Below, piece by piece: positions 20,548 through 30,531 of a stretch of 64,000 nucleotides of DNA. This stretch comes from an uncultured Chlorobiales bacterium. GTDB lineage: Bacteria > Bacteroidota > Chlorobiia > Chlorobiales > Chlorobiaceae. The notes under the pieces were generated by a model that saw only the letters and a list, made by a program, of their open reading frames with translations, was not told the DNA's origin and ran no database searches. The stretch covers positions 1-64,000 of the forward strand of contig CAIYTH010000046.1 in NCBI GenBank assembly GCA_903929135.1. Reading direction: 5' to 3'. The position numbers were made by a program, and so were the translations under genes. Position 1 is the stretch's first letter. Each line of letters opens with the position of its first letter.

Positions 20548-21603
20548 TTAGTGGTACTGGGCGCTCTCTTCCTTGACGAATTCGACGAGGCACTTCAGGT
20601 TTTCCGGGTCCATGTCGGGCAGGATGCCGTGGCCGAGGTTGAAGACGTGGCCTGACTGCGCGGTGTGCTTGCCGAAAGACTTGAGGATCTTTGCCGCTTC
20701 CGACTTGATCTTGTCATGCGTGCCGTAGAGAACCGTCGGGTCGAGGTTGCCCTGGAGACAGACACGGTCCTTGAGCTCGGCACGGGCCTTCCCGATTTCG
20801 ATGCCCCAGCCGAGGCCCATGGCGTCACAGCCGGTATCGGCGATATCGCTGAGGATGGTGTTGCAATCCTTGGAGAAGACGATAACCGGAGTGTCCGGGT
20901 ACTTCGCCTTCACGGCGGCAACGTTCTGCTTGATGTAGGGAAGTGCGAACTCGCGGTAATCGTCCTCGGAGAGAGCGCTTGCCCATGAATCGAAGATCTG
21001 GATGGCGTCAGCGCCGGCCTCGACCTGCTTGATGATGTAGGCACTGATGCAATTGGTGATCTTCTGGAGAAGCTGATGGGCCATCTTCGGCTCGCGATAC
21101 ATCATCTTCTTGGCGTAAGCATAGTTCTTCGAACCGCCGCCTTCGACGGCATAGGTGAAGAGCGTCCAGGCAGCACCCGTGAAGCCGATAAGGGGAACCC
21201 TGTTGTCAAGCTCCCGCTTGGTCATGCGGAGGGCGTCCATCACGTAGCCCAGTTTCTCGTCGATGTCAGGGTCGATCAGCTTGTCGATGTCGGCCTGCGA
21301 ACGGATCGGGGGGGTCAGCTTGATGCCCTTGGTCTCGATGATCTCGACGTTCATGCCCATGGCCTCGTTGACCACGAGGATATCGGAGAAGATGATGGCG
21401 GCGTCCACACCCATAAGCTCCACCGGCTGAATCGTGACTTCAGTAGCCAGTTCCGGGGTTTTGCAGAGCGTCAGGAAGTCGGTTTTTTCCCTGACCGCAC
21501 GGTACTCAGGCAGATAACGGCCGGCCTGGCGCATTACCCAGATAGGAGTACGGGGGGTCGGCTGCCTTTTCAACGCACGAAGAAAGAGATCATTTTTGAG
21601 CAT
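20548..21603 (-). CDS. hemE: Uroporphyrinogen decarboxylase
   Basis: Converts uroporphyrinogen III to coproporphyrinogen III, needed here for haem and for bacteriochlorophylls. The ATG at MLKNDLFLRALKRQPTPRTP gives 351 residues; the ORF track uses a TTG three codons earlier. Active-site and family motifs: PIWVMRQAGRYLPEYR near residue 24, the IFSDILVV region near 78 and GFTGAAWTLFTYAVEGGG near 140. LGHGILPDMDPEN stands near the C-terminus. Monocistronic with its own terminator. Confidence 0.97.
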   Translation of the reverse strand: MLKNDLFLRALKRQPTPRTPIWVMRQAGRYLPEYRAVREKTDFLTLCKTPELATEVTIQPVELMGVDAAIIFSDILVVNEAMGMNVEIIETKGIKLTPPIRSQADIDKLIDPDIDEKLGYVMDALRMTKRELDNRVPLIGFTGAAWTLFTYAVEGGGSKNYAYAKKMMYREPKMAHQLLQKITNCISAYIIKQVEAGADAIQIFDSWASALSEDDYREFALPYIKQNVAAVKAKYPDTPVIVFSKDCNTILSDIADTGCDAMGLGWGIEIGKARAELKDRVCLQGNLDPTVLYGTHDKIKSEAAKILKSFGKHTAQSGHVFNLGHGILPDMDPENLKCLVEFVKEESAQYH

Positions 21604-21866
21604 GGAGTGCAATGATTAATGATGTTGAGAAAAGAGCTGCCCATTGGCCCGGCCTCCGGGCCGTCATCCTCGCGGGCAATGAAATGAAAGTGCAAGTTTA
21701 CACTTTTTTGGCGGTTTTTTAAAACGCTCGCTGCACCCTCAAGCCTGCAATTTTCCAAAAATATGCGTGAGTGCTGAATTTTTTACGCACTTCCCGCCAC
21801 CGCTCGCTGTTCGGAGAAATCTCTGGGCGTTCCGACAATTCAACGCATGGCTCGCCTGCCGCTCGT

Positions 21867-22715
21867 TCAGGTCACGATGTGGCGTTTGATGCCGAGCTGA
21901 CGTTCGGAGTATCCGAGCGCCAGGCCGACCACTTCGGAGAGGTGGAATACGGGGATGGAGCCCTTGCCGCCGTTCTTCTTCAGCGCCTTCGACTGGTAGC
22001 CGTCAAGCACGGTGTGGCAGAGCGGGCATGGGGTGACGATGCAGTCGGCCTTTTCGTCCATGGCCTCCTGGAGAGCCTCGGCGGCCACGTTCAGGGACTC
22101 CTCCTCAGCGACAAGGAGCGTGTGGAATCCGCAGCATCGGTTCTTGTGGTCGTAGTGGATGGTGCTGCCGCCGAGCGCTTCGAGCAGCTGGTCGAGGGAT
22201 GTCGGTTCCATCGGGTTGTCCTTGCCGAGCACGGAGGAGGGCCTGAGGATATGGCAGCCGTAGAAAGGAGCGATGCGGAGCCGGCTCAGCGGAGATTTGA
22301 CCTTGAGGCGGATGGCATTCAGCCCGACATCGTCGATGAGCACCCAGAGCAGGTGGCGGACTTCCGAAGTTCCACGATACTCCAGCCCCTCCTTGCGGAG
22401 CAGTTCGTTCACCTCGTCCCTCAGCTCCGGGGATTCATCCAGCTTCTTCTTGGCGGTGCGGATGGTCATGAGGCAGGTGTTGCACGAAACCACGAGGTCC
22501 ATGCCCATCTTTTCGGCAGCCGCGATGTTCCTTGCGTTGACCAGCGCGAAGTGCTTCGGGCTGACATAGTCGAGGTTGCTGCCGCCGCAACAGGTACTCT
22601 CCTGGAGATGGACCATTTCGATGCCCAGGTCGTGCTGCCAGAGCTGGATCGAGCGATCGACCTCCTTGGTCATCGATTCGTTGATGCAGCTCTGGTAATA
22701 GGCGTAACGCTTCAT
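21867..22715 (-). CDS. Succinate dehydrogenase / fumarate reductase, HdrB-like subunit (CCG domains)
   Basis: 282 residues with two cysteine-rich CCG domains, as in heterodisulfide reductase subunit B and the SdhE-type third subunit of non-classical succinate/fumarate reductases. The clusters are visible as ESTCCGGSN near residue 40 with CNTC near 78, and the later YGCH...RCCGFH with CPLC. It has no membrane helices, so it would replace the usual cytochrome b anchor. An in-frame GGAGA site before MKRYAYYQSC and a 4-base gap to the iron-sulfur subunit show tight coupling. In this group the enzyme would work as fumarate reductase in the reductive TCA cycle; direction is inferred. Confidence 0.9.
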   Translation of the reverse strand: MKRYAYYQSCINESMTKEVDRSIQLWQHDLGIEMVHLQESTCCGGSNLDYVSPKHFALVNARNIAAAEKMGMDLVVSCNTCLMTIRTAKKKLDESPELRDEVNELLRKEGLEYRGTSEVRHLLWVLIDDVGLNAIRLKVKSPLSRLRIAPFYGCHILRPSSVLGKDNPMEPTSLDQLLEALGGSTIHYDHKNRCCGFHTLLVAEEESLNVAAEALQEAMDEKADCIVTPCPLCHTVLDGYQSKALKKNGGKGSIPVFHLSEVVGLALGYSERQLGIKRHIVT

Positions 22716-22719
22716 AAGG

Positions 22720-23757
22720 CTATTCTCCGGATTTTTTTTCATGATCCTTCGCCACATGTCCGCTCATCTCCCGGAACTCCGCGCGGAAGGCGTCGATGCC
22801 TTTCGTCGATTTCACCAGCGGCGGCGGTGGAGGAGTCCTGCGCTTGATGACCATCTTGAAGGCCATGGGAAGCAGGTTCCGCAGGGTCCAGGCAAGACCG
22901 TTGGTCCGGATCGGAAGGGTCGCCTCGACCAGCTTGCCCTTCTTCTCGATATCCTCCATGAATGCTTCGGCATGCCGTGCGCCGCTGGTATCCTTGACGC
23001 CCCTGCTTTCGAGCGCATCTTCCCGGATGCCGTGGATGGCATCCATGATGGGAATGTGCTTGACGCAGCTCTCCTGGCATCGGTAGCAGTGGGTGCAGTC
23101 CCAGACGCCGTGGTCCTTGACCAGGCCGGCGAGCCGCTCCTCATGGCTGGCGTCGCGGTTGTCGACGTTCATGCGGTAGGATTTCAGCAGGATGGCCGGC
23201 GAGACATACTCGCGGTTCGCCCTCAGGATGGTGCACTCCGAAACGCACGACGCGCAGAGAATACAGTCGGTCGCCTTGTCGTACTTCAGGAACTCCTCTT
23301 CCGAGACCAGGAACTCCTTTCGCCCCCACTGCTCCTCGGGCATCTTCGAATCGACCCAGTTCGAATATTGCTGCATCTTCCCGACGAGCGGGTCCATCTC
23401 GACGACCAGATCCTTGATCAGGGGCAGGTTCCTCAGCGGTTCGACCTTGATGACATCCGGCTCCCGGGATTTCTCGAGCTCATCCCACACCTGCGTGGTG
23501 CAGGCGAGCTTCGACATGTTGTTGATCCTCATGGCGCAGGAACCGCAGATACCCGCCTGGCAGAATGCACGGAAGGTCAGCGATGGGTCGACGTGCTCCT
23601 TGATATAGTTCAGGGCCCTGAGTACGGTGATACCCTTTTCGAGCTTGATGGTGTAGTCGTCGAAATAGGGTTTGCTGTCGACCTGGGGATTGAAGCGGTG
23701 CACCCTGAAGGTCACGTCCCGCTTGTCCTCGTTATGCTGTATCGTTGAATCGGTCAT
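22720..23757 (-). CDS. Succinate dehydrogenase / fumarate reductase iron-sulfur subunit
   Basis: 345 residues, about 100 longer than classic FrdB, by extension at the C-terminus. A [2Fe-2S] domain carries CQAGICGSCAMRIN near residues 66-75. Two further clusters follow: CILCASCVSEC near 160 and CTHCYRCQESCVKH near 215. The C-terminal extension (TPPPPPLVKSTKG then a charged tail) is not part of the standard fold. It is the middle gene of a three-gene unit, 12 bases after the flavoprotein. Confidence 0.94.
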   Translation of the reverse strand: MTDSTIQHNEDKRDVTFRVHRFNPQVDSKPYFDDYTIKLEKGITVLRALNYIKEHVDPSLTFRAFCQAGICGSCAMRINNMSKLACTTQVWDELEKSREPDVIKVEPLRNLPLIKDLVVEMDPLVGKMQQYSNWVDSKMPEEQWGRKEFLVSEEEFLKYDKATDCILCASCVSECTILRANREYVSPAILLKSYRMNVDNRDASHEERLAGLVKDHGVWDCTHCYRCQESCVKHIPIMDAIHGIREDALESRGVKDTSGARHAEAFMEDIEKKGKLVEATLPIRTNGLAWTLRNLLPMAFKMVIKRRTPPPPPLVKSTKGIDAFRAEFREMSGHVAKDHEKKSGE

Positions 23758-23769
23758 GAAATATGCTGC

Positions 23770-25473
23770 TTAATAGGTTCGTTCCTGGAGCTCATACCTG
23801 CCCATCGTCACCGGCTTGAAACCAAGGCGGGGTGCCCCTTTTTCGAGGGTGTAGGTGGTATGGCGGTGCCAGTTGTCGTCGTCGCGGGTCGGAAAGTCGG
23901 TCCTGGTGTGGGAACCGCGGCTCTCCTCGCGGACGAGCGCCCCTGCGGCCACGGTTTCGGCAAGATCCAGCATGTTCCTGAGCTCGAGCACCTGGATCAG
24001 GTTCGTATTGTAGACGTCGCTGGTGTCGAACACCCTCACGTGGGAGAAGCGCTCCTTCAGGGCGGCGAGATCCTCGATGCCCTTGCTGATCTTCGATGCC
24101 TCGCGGTAGATGCCGACATTCTGACCCAGGGTATGGCCGAGCTCCTCACGCAGGGTTCCGTAGCGTTCGTAGTGGCCGGAAGGCTGCATGAAGCTCCTCA
24201 GCTCCAGCTCCTTCCCGAGAATCTCCACATCCCGGATGGGCGAAGGATCGAACTTCCCCGCCTCTTCAGCCGCGGCCCTGCCGGCGATCCTGCCGAAAAC
24301 CAGGATATCAAGCAGCGAGTTTCCTCCGAGGCGGTTCGCGCCGTGCACCGAGACGCAACCGCACTCACCGGCCGCATACACGCCCTCCATGACGGTACGT
24401 CCGTAATTGTCGGTATCGATGCCTCCCATGGAGTAGTGCGCCGTCGGCCTGACCGGTATCGGCTCCTCGATCGGATCGACGCCTTCGAAGTACATGCACA
24501 TCTCCCTGATCTGCGGCAGCCTCGACTTGATCAGGTCGGCGCCGAGATGCCTGAGGTCGAGATGGAGATATTTGCCGGCCGGGCTGTCGAAACCGCGGCC
24601 TTCGAGGATTTCCGTTTCGAGCGAACGGGAGACGAGATCCCTCGGACCGAGCTCCATCTTCTCCGGCGCGTAGCGCGACATGAACCGCTCGCCGAGCGCA
24701 TTGACCAGATAACCGCCTTCGCCGCGCGCACCTTCGGTCACCAGCAGGCCGCTTTTGCGAAGCCCGGTCGGATGGAACTGAACGAACTCCATGTCCTTGA
24801 GGGGAATACCCGCGCGGTAGGCGATAGCCTGACCGTCGCCGGTGTTGCCGGCCGCGTTGCTGGAGCGGTTCCAGTACATCTTTGCATAGCCGCCGGTAGC
24901 GAATATGACCGTTTTGGCAGGAAATGCCTCGATCTTGCCGGTCTTGACGTTCAGGGCGATGAGCCCTTTCGAGCGGCTACCGTCCACGGAGAGGTCGAGC
25001 GCGAAATATTCGTTGAAGAACTGGACCCCTTTCCTGAGGCACTGTTCGTAAAGCGTCTGCAGGATGGTGTGCCCGGTCTTGTCGGCGCAGTAGCAGCACC
25101 GGGGGCGGCCCGCTCCGCCGAACGGCCGCTGGGCGATGGTTTTGTCGTCCAGCCTCGACCAGGGGGTACCCATGTTCTCGAGCTCGCGGATGATCTTCGG
25201 AGCTTCGGAGCAAAGCACCTCGACGGCGTCCTGGTCAGCCAGGTAGTCGCTGCCTTTGATGGTATCGAAAATGTGCATTTCGACCGTATCGTCCTTGGCC
25301 TTGTTCGCCAGGGCCGCGTTTGCTCCGCCCTGGGCGGCCGACGTGTGCGACCGGTTCGGGTAGATCTTTGAAATCACGGCGATATTCAGCCCGGCATTGG
25401 TTTTCATGGCTTCCATGGCTGCATAGAGGCCCGCACCGCCGCCACCGACGATGACGATATCAAATGGTTTCAT
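23770..25473 (-). CDS. Succinate dehydrogenase / fumarate reductase flavoprotein subunit
   Basis: 567 residues from [20 protein letters not shown], the FAD-binding Rossmann start; the ORF-track start is a few codons early. Motifs: [15 protein letters not shown] near residue 45, and the region around QFHPTGL near 236 where FAD attachment and substrate residues cluster. [13 protein letters not shown] and [17 protein letters not shown] near 380 are also typical. It is the first gene of the leftward operon with the iron-sulfur and HdrB-like subunits. As the fumarate reductase of a reductive TCA cycle it would sit at the cytoplasmic face of the membrane. Confidence 0.95.
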   Translation of the reverse strand: MKPFDIVIVGGGGAGLYAAMEAMKTNAGLNIAVISKIYPNRSHTSAAQGGANAALANKAKDDTVEMHIFDTIKGSDYLADQDAVEVLCSEAPKIIRELENMGTPWSRLDDKTIAQRPFGGAGRPRCCYCADKTGHTILQTLYEQCLRKGVQFFNEYFALDLSVDGSRSKGLIALNVKTGKIEAFPAKTVIFATGGYAKMYWNRSSNAAGNTGDGQAIAYRAGIPLKDMEFVQFHPTGLRKSGLLVTEGARGEGGYLVNALGERFMSRYAPEKMELGPRDLVSRSLETEILEGRGFDSPAGKYLHLDLRHLGADLIKSRLPQIREMCMYFEGVDPIEEPIPVRPTAHYSMGGIDTDNYGRTVMEGVYAAGECGCVSVHGANRLGGNSLLDILVFGRIAGRAAAEEAGKFDPSPIRDVEILGKELELRSFMQPSGHYERYGTLREELGHTLGQNVGIYREASKISKGIEDLAALKERFSHVRVFDTSDVYNTNLIQVLELRNMLDLAETVAAGALVREESRGSHTRTDFPTRDDDNWHRHTTYTLEKGAPRLGFKPVTMGRYELQERTY

Positions 25474-25522
25474 AAAGGCTCGGAAATCCGTGCACACCCA
25501 TTCCAGTGCAGGTGTGCTGGTT

Positions 25523-25553
25523 TAAAAAAGGGCCTGCCATGCGAACAGGACCC
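25523..25553 (-). terminator. Terminator between the CBS gene and frdA
   Basis: Minus-strand hairpin GGG(U)CCUG / CAGGCCC followed by TTTTTTAAA. It lies about 55 bases past the CBS-gene stop, just before the frdA start, so frd transcription probably starts separately. Confidence 0.7.
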
Positions 25554-25608
25554 GTGCTGAATTTTCAGATGCATTCCCCAGGTACGCCGAGGTCGGCGTC
25601 CGGCAGGG

Positions 25609-26055
25609 CTATAAGGCGATATGGTCGTCGTGGACAGGAAGTTCCTCGACGGCGTGGAGCACATCGGACATGTTGAGAATGCCGATGATCTTGTTGTTGT
25701 CCATGATGGAGAGCCTCCTGATGTTGGTCCGCTTCATCAGGCGAAGGGCGTACTTGATCCTCATGCTGGGATTGACGCTGATCACCGGCTTGCTCATGAT
25801 CTGGAAGACCGGGGTGTTCCACGGGTCACGGTGGATGTCTTCGCCCGGATCGATCACCTTCTCGAGAATGTCCTTTTCGGTGATGATGCCGTAGCAGTCG
25901 TCCTCGTTGCGCGGCTCCACGACGATGCCGCTCTCACCGGTTTTCTTCATGATCTGCAACGCCTCGGCGACGGTCGCACTCCCCTTGATGGTCTGGAAAT
26001 CCTTGTTCATCAGGGCCGAAACCGGCAGGGTACGTAATGTTATGAGCTGATCCAT
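25609..26055 (-). CDS. Two-CBS-domain protein
   Basis: 148 residues made of a CBS pair (about residues 12-70 and 85-140), a module that binds adenosyl nucleotides and usually regulates a partner. Signatures are [12 protein letters not shown]...GIVVEP...[10 protein letters not shown] and [12 protein letters not shown]...[22 protein letters not shown]. No effector domain is attached, and no partner can be named from context; it lies before the fumarate reductase operon but is separated by a terminator. Confidence 0.9.
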   Translation of the reverse strand: MDQLITLRTLPVSALMNKDFQTIKGSATVAEALQIMKKTGESGIVVEPRNEDDCYGIITEKDILEKVIDPGEDIHRDPWNTPVFQIMSKPVISVNPSMRIKYALRLMKRTNIRRLSIMDNNKIIGILNMSDVLHAVEELPVHDDHIAL

Positions 26056-26245
26056 GGCAATTCCCCTCGTGTTAATAAAAAAAGGACAGGCTGTCCCCTT
26101 ACTATTGTTTCAAATAATAGCGCTGAAGCTATGTCGGACTGTAAAGACGAAAGGTAGGGTCGCTGTTCCGCCGCGGAAAGGGCCGAAACGCATAATTATA
26201 CAAGTAAACTAAAGAAGAGTCAAAAAGCAAGAGCCGGCAAAAAAA

Positions 26246-26893
26246 TCAGCTGATACCGTGAGCTTTTTTATACTCGGTCCAGTTGCGTTTCAGATCGATG
26301 AACGCATCGGCGTCGGGCTGCAGGAGAAACGGGTTTGTCCTCTTCTCCTGTCCGACCGTCGACACCGGGGAGGTGCCGTAATCGTGGCCTGGATAGACCT
26401 TCGTGCCCTCCGGCAGGCGCATCAGGCGTTCGTGCAGCGACCGGTACTCCCGTCTCGCGTCGTCATCGCTCCAGGTGCCGCCGACCTTGCCGACGAACAG
26501 CGTATCGCCGGTGAAGAGCGCATCGCCGCAGAGGATGCAGATGGAATCTTCAGTATGGCCCGGGGTATGGATGATGCTGAAACCGGAGGGTCCAAGGGGA
26601 AACACCTCGTCGTCGGCAACCATCGTGCCGGTCTGCCCGCAGCGCTCCCCGAACAGCAGTACCCTGACGCCGGTCAGCCGTTCGAACTCGGCGTTGCCGT
26701 TGCAGTGGTCCTGGTGACCATGCGTGCAGAATGCGTAGCGTACCGTCCAGCCATGGCCGGCGGCGAAGTCGGCGAGCATGGCCGGCGAGTTCGACGGGTC
26801 GACGGCGAACGCCTCACCCGACGACTCCTCAACGCACAGGTAACCGAAATTACGGTCGCCTCCTGTACGGAACTGTTCTACGCGCAGACTCAT
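26246..26893 (-). CDS. MBL-fold metallohydrolase, ETHE1 / glyoxalase II-like
   Basis: 215-residue metallo-beta-lactamase-fold hydrolase. Metal ligands: THGHQDH (residues about 56-62), HTPGHTED near 110, FTGDTLF near 127 and YPGHDYG near 170. The tail VYPGHDYGTSPVSTVGQEKRTNPFL resembles ETHE1 persulfide dioxygenases, although the ETHE1 GRTDFQ segment is replaced by GGTWSDDDARRE. Both thioester hydrolase and sulfur dioxygenase activities remain possible. It starts 13 bases after the PII-like gene and is the last gene of the operon headed by the CsoR/CstR-family regulator, which makes a sulfur-related role attractive. Confidence 0.85.
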   Translation of the reverse strand: MSLRVEQFRTGGDRNFGYLCVEESSGEAFAVDPSNSPAMLADFAAGHGWTVRYAFCTHGHQDHCNGNAEFERLTGVRVLLFGERCGQTGTMVADDEVFPLGPSGFSIIHTPGHTEDSICILCGDALFTGDTLFVGKVGGTWSDDDARREYRSLHERLMRLPEGTKVYPGHDYGTSPVSTVGQEKRTNPFLLQPDADAFIDLKRNWTEYKKAHGIS

Positions 26894-26906
26894 GGCCGCC
26901 TCCCGA

Positions 26907-27212
26907 TCAAAGCATTTTCTCGACGTTCATCACAAAGGCTCTCGACGGAAAGGCCGGATCGGTAGCGATCGGCTCACGCTCCAGTTCGGCCATGATGGCC
27001 TCGGCCTTCGCGTCGTCGAGGATCGCGAAGCAGAGCGACGAATAGGTGCTCAGGTCCTTGTCCGAGGGCCACCACGAAACCGGCTCCCTGAACGCGTCGC
27101 ACGAGCAGCCCCTGATGGCCATGTTGCTGAACAGATAGACCTGATGCGACATGAAGAGTTTGCGCACTTTCGGTCTGGCCTCTTCGTCCCCTATGATGGC
27201 AAAGAGTTTCAT
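26907..27212 (-). CDS. PII-like (DUF3240-type) small protein of an RND operon
   Basis: 101 residues opening MKLFAIIGDEE, with the alternating beta-alpha pattern expected of a PII/CutA-like fold. A notable RGCSC cysteine pair lies near residue 35. Small PII-like proteins are known next to heavy-metal RND pumps (DUF3240 group); I infer membership from context and fold pattern, not from a clear motif. It lies 19 bases after the RND permease and 13 bases before the metallohydrolase. It might sense a metal or thiol ligand and modulate the pump. Confidence 0.6.
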   Translation of the reverse strand: MKLFAIIGDEEARPKVRKLFMSHQVYLFSNMAIRGCSCDAFREPVSWWPSDKDLSTYSSLCFAILDDAKAEAIMAELEREPIATDPAFPSRAFVMNVEKML

Positions 27213-27231
27213 GGGTCTTGTTGCTTCAGGG

Positions 27232-30200
27232 TTATGCGGCCAGCTTCTTCGTTTCGCCCTTCTTCTCGCTCATGTAATATACGAGCGGAACGACAACAAG
27301 CGTCAGGATCGTCGAAAGTACCGACCCCCAGATGAGCGAGATGGCCAGGCCCTGGAAAATCGGGTCGAACAGCATGACCACGGAACCGATGACCACGGCG
27401 CCGGAAGTGAGGATGATCGGACGGGTTCGTACCGCAGCCGACTCGATGACCGACTGTTTCAGGCCGACGCCCTCCTCCCTACGGATCTGGATGAAGTCGA
27501 TGAGCAGCACCGCGTTCCTGACCATGATGCCGGCCAGTGCGATCATGCCGATCATGCTGGTGGCCGTGAAGAACGCCCCATGGATGAAGTGGCCGGGAAT
27601 GATACCCACCAGGCTGAGCGGAATGGAGATCATCATGATCAGCGGGGTCTTGAACGACTGGAACCAGCCGATGATCAGCAGGTAGATGATGACCAGCACC
27701 ACGGCGAAGGCCGTGCCGAGGTCACGGAACACCTCGAAGGTGATCTGCCACTCGCCGTCCCATTTCAGGGCCGGCTTGTCGTCGGACTTCGGCACCGACG
27801 TGTAGAGCGGGTTGACCACGGTACCGCCCGGCACCTTGATCCGGGCGATCTTCTTGTCGAGCTCGAGCATCGCATAGACAGGGCTTTCGGTCACTCCGGC
27901 CACGTCGGCGGTCACATAGACCACGTCGTGCAGGTCCTTGCGGTACATGCTCTTGTCCTGGATCTTCTCCCTTACGGTCACCAGCTCCGAGAGGGGGATC
28001 ATCTGGCCGGGCCTGAGCCTGCTGGTCATGCTCCCCATGCCCTGGGACTGGACGAAGATGCCCGAGAGGTCCTTGAGCGAAGTGCGGTCTGCCTTGGGCA
28101 GCCTCAACTGGATGGTCACCGGCTCGATCTCGTCCGGCAGGTGCACGATGCCCACGTCGACGCCCCCGAGCGACATGCGCAGGGTCTGGGCGATCTGATC
28201 CGGGGTCACGCCGCGGAAAGCCGCACGATCCTTGTTGATGACCAGGTCGTATACCTTCTGGTCCGCTTCGACCATCCAGTCGACGTCAACCACTCCGGGA
28301 GTCGAGGCGAATACCTTCCTGACCTCTTTTGCCAGCGCGATGCGGGACTGCATGTCGGGGCCGTAGATTTCTGCCACGATGGTCGACAGCACCGGAGGTC
28401 CCGGAGGAATCTCGACGATCTTGGCGTTTGCGCCGTAACGGTTGGCGATCTCCTGCACACCGGGCCTGACCCGTTTGGCGATGTCGTGGCTCTGTGCCTT
28501 CCGGAGGCCTTTATGCACCAGGTTCACCTGGATGTCCGCCATGTTTTCGGCCTTGCGGAGGTAGTAATGCCGGACCAGCCCGTTGAAGTTGATCGGCGCG
28601 TTGGTGCCCACGTAATACTGGCTGCTCTGGACCTCGGGCACACCCTTCAGGTAGGCCGAAATCTCCCTGGTCACCTTCTCGGTGCGCTCCAGCGCCGTGC
28701 CCGCAGGCATGTCGATGATGACCTGGAACTCGTTCTTGTTGTCGAACGGGAGCATCTTCATCTGCACCATCTTGAGAGGAATCATGGCGATGGCGCCACC
28801 GAGCATGAGGCCGACCACTCCGAAGGCGAGCCAGGTCTTCAGTCTGCTGTCGATGAACGGAGTGAGCACCTTGTCGAACAGGCGGTAATAGATGGTGTTC
28901 CTGATGTCGTACTCTTCATGGTGCCCCTCGTCGGTTTTCAGCAGACGGTAGGAGAGCCACGGCGTCGCGATGAGCGCCACCATCAGCGAGAAGATCATGG
29001 CAAGCGACGCGCCGATGGGCATCGGGCTCATGTAGGGGCCCATCAGGCCGGAGACGAAGACCATGGGAAGCACGGCCGCGATGACCGTGAAGGTGGCCAG
29101 GATGGTCGGGTTGCCGACTTCGCTGATAGCCGTGATGGCCGCCTGCAGCCTCGGCTGCCGCTTCATGGCGAAGTGGCGATGGATGTTCTCGGCGATGATG
29201 ATCGAGTCGTCGACCACGATGCCGGTTACGAAGATGAGCGCGAACAGCGTCACCCGGTTGAGCGTGTAATGCAGCAGGAAATAGACCAGCAGCGTGAGCG
29301 CGAAGGTCACCGGCACCGATGCGAACACCACGAGGGCGCCCCTCCAGCCGAGGAAGAATCCCACCACGATCGTCACTGCTACGACGGCCATCATGAGGTG
29401 CTCGAGGAGGGTGAACACCTTCTCCGAGGCGGTCTCGCCGTAGTTCCTCGTTTCGGTCACGGTGACCCCGGCAGGAATGACCGTGCCCTTCATCCCGTCG
29501 ATGCGGGAAATGACCTTGTTTGCCAGCGCGGTGGCGTCCGTGCCCTGCCTCTTGGCGACCGTCAGGGTCACCGATGGGTAATCGGCGGTATCCTTGTTGC
29601 CTGAAGACGCGCCCCATCCGAAGCCGGTGTAGTTGTTCACCTCTTCAGGACCGTCGGTGATCTGCGCCACATCCCTGAGGAACACCGGCGAGGCTCCGTA
29701 GATCCCCACGACGATGTTGCCGACATCCCCGGCGCTTTCGAGGAAATGCCCGGTCTTGACGATGATCTGCCGGTCCATCTGCTTGAAATCACCCGAAGTC
29801 ATCTGGGTATTGGAGGCCTGGACCTGCCTGGCGATCTGCAACGGCGTGATGTTGAACCTCTGGAGTTTCTGCTTGTCGAGGAGCACGCGCACCTGGCGCT
29901 TCATGCCGCCCTTGACCTCGACGTCGCCGATGTTCTCGGTCTTCTTGAGGTCTTCGGCCGCTTTCAGGGCAATCCGCCTCAGCTCGTAGGGATCCTTGTT
30001 TTTGCTCCAGAAGGTGAGGTTGAGCACCGGCACGTCGTCGATGGCCACCTTCTTCATCAGCGGCATCTGGACGCCGGGAGGCATCTTGTCCATGTTCTTC
30101 ATGAGGGTCGACCAGAGCTTGACCATGCTCTGCTCGGTATCGTCGCCGACGTTGTACCTGACGGTCACCACGGCGAAATCGGGCATTGAGGTCGAATAGA

Positions 30201-30453
30201 CGTAGTTGACCCCCTTGATTTCGGTCAGCGTGCGCTCGAACGGCTTCGCCACCCGCTCCTCGACCTCGGCGGCTGTCGCCCCCGGATAGGGGACGTAGAT
30301 ATCGACGAGCGGCACCACGATCTGCGGCTCCTCCTCCCTCGGGGTCATGAACGTGGCCATGATGCCGACAAGAAGAGACGCCAGCATCAGCAGCGGCGTT
30401 ATCTTCGAATTTATGAACTGCTTTGCAAGCTTTCCCGCAATACCTTCATTCAT
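27232..30453 (-). CDS. RND-family efflux transporter permease
   Basis: Inner-membrane proton-driven pump subunit of about 1,073 residues, with the RND layout of TM1, large periplasmic loop, TM2-6, second loop, TM7-12. Signatures: VYPGATAAEVEERVAKPFE near residue 57, the TM4 stretch GIVVDDSIIIAENIHRH near 405 and GMIALAGIMVRNAVLLID near 985. The ATG at MNEGIAGKL has an AGGAGG 9 bases upstream; a GTG two codons earlier is less well spaced. Substrate class is unclear; the sequence seems of the HAE/CusA-like range but lacks obvious Met-rich sites. No membrane fusion protein gene is in the operon. Confidence 0.93.
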   Translation of the reverse strand: MNEGIAGKLAKQFINSKITPLLMLASLLVGIMATFMTPREEEPQIVVPLVDIYVPYPGATAAEVEERVAKPFERTLTEIKGVNYVYSTSMPDFAVVTVRYNVGDDTEQSMVKLWSTLMKNMDKMPPGVQMPLMKKVAIDDVPVLNLTFWSKNKDPYELRRIALKAAEDLKKTENIGDVEVKGGMKRQVRVLLDKQKLQRFNITPLQIARQVQASNTQMTSGDFKQMDRQIIVKTGHFLESAGDVGNIVVGIYGASPVFLRDVAQITDGPEEVNNYTGFGWGASSGNKDTADYPSVTLTVAKRQGTDATALANKVISRIDGMKGTVIPAGVTVTETRNYGETASEKVFTLLEHLMMAVVAVTIVVGFFLGWRGALVVFASVPVTFALTLLVYFLLHYTLNRVTLFALIFVTGIVVDDSIIIAENIHRHFAMKRQPRLQAAITAISEVGNPTILATFTVIAAVLPMVFVSGLMGPYMSPMPIGASLAMIFSLMVALIATPWLSYRLLKTDEGHHEEYDIRNTIYYRLFDKVLTPFIDSRLKTWLAFGVVGLMLGGAIAMIPLKMVQMKMLPFDNKNEFQVIIDMPAGTALERTEKVTREISAYLKGVPEVQSSQYYVGTNAPINFNGLVRHYYLRKAENMADIQVNLVHKGLRKAQSHDIAKRVRPGVQEIANRYGANAKIVEIPPGPPVLSTIVAEIYGPDMQSRIALAKEVRKVFASTPGVVDVDWMVEADQKVYDLVINKDRAAFRGVTPDQIAQTLRMSLGGVDVGIVHLPDEIEPVTIQLRLPKADRTSLKDLSGIFVQSQGMGSMTSRLRPGQMIPLSELVTVREKIQDKSMYRKDLHDVVYVTADVAGVTESPVYAMLELDKKIARIKVPGGTVVNPLYTSVPKSDDKPALKWDGEWQITFEVFRDLGTAFAVVLVIIYLLIIGWFQSFKTPLIMMISIPLSLVGIIPGHFIHGAFFTATSMIGMIALAGIMVRNAVLLIDFIQIRREEGVGLKQSVIESAAVRTRPIILTSGAVVIGSVVMLFDPIFQGLAISLIWGSVLSTILTLVVVPLVYYMSEKKGETKKLAA

Positions 30454-30531
30454 GTGCACGAGCCTCCTCTGCTCTGTGTTGCATATCGATGTTGATCTTT
30501 ATGGCGCCCGATCCGGGCGCCGGCCGCAGCA

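Noticed and set aside
23860-25371. 503-residue plus-strand ORF
   Set aside because: Shadow of the fumarate reductase flavoprotein gene, which has full FAD-binding motifs on the minus strand.
27151-29604. 817-residue plus-strand ORF
   Set aside because: It is the antisense shadow of the RND permease; its His/Asp/Arg/Gly-rich composition is typical of a reverse frame in GC-rich DNA, and the minus-strand protein has clear RND motifs.
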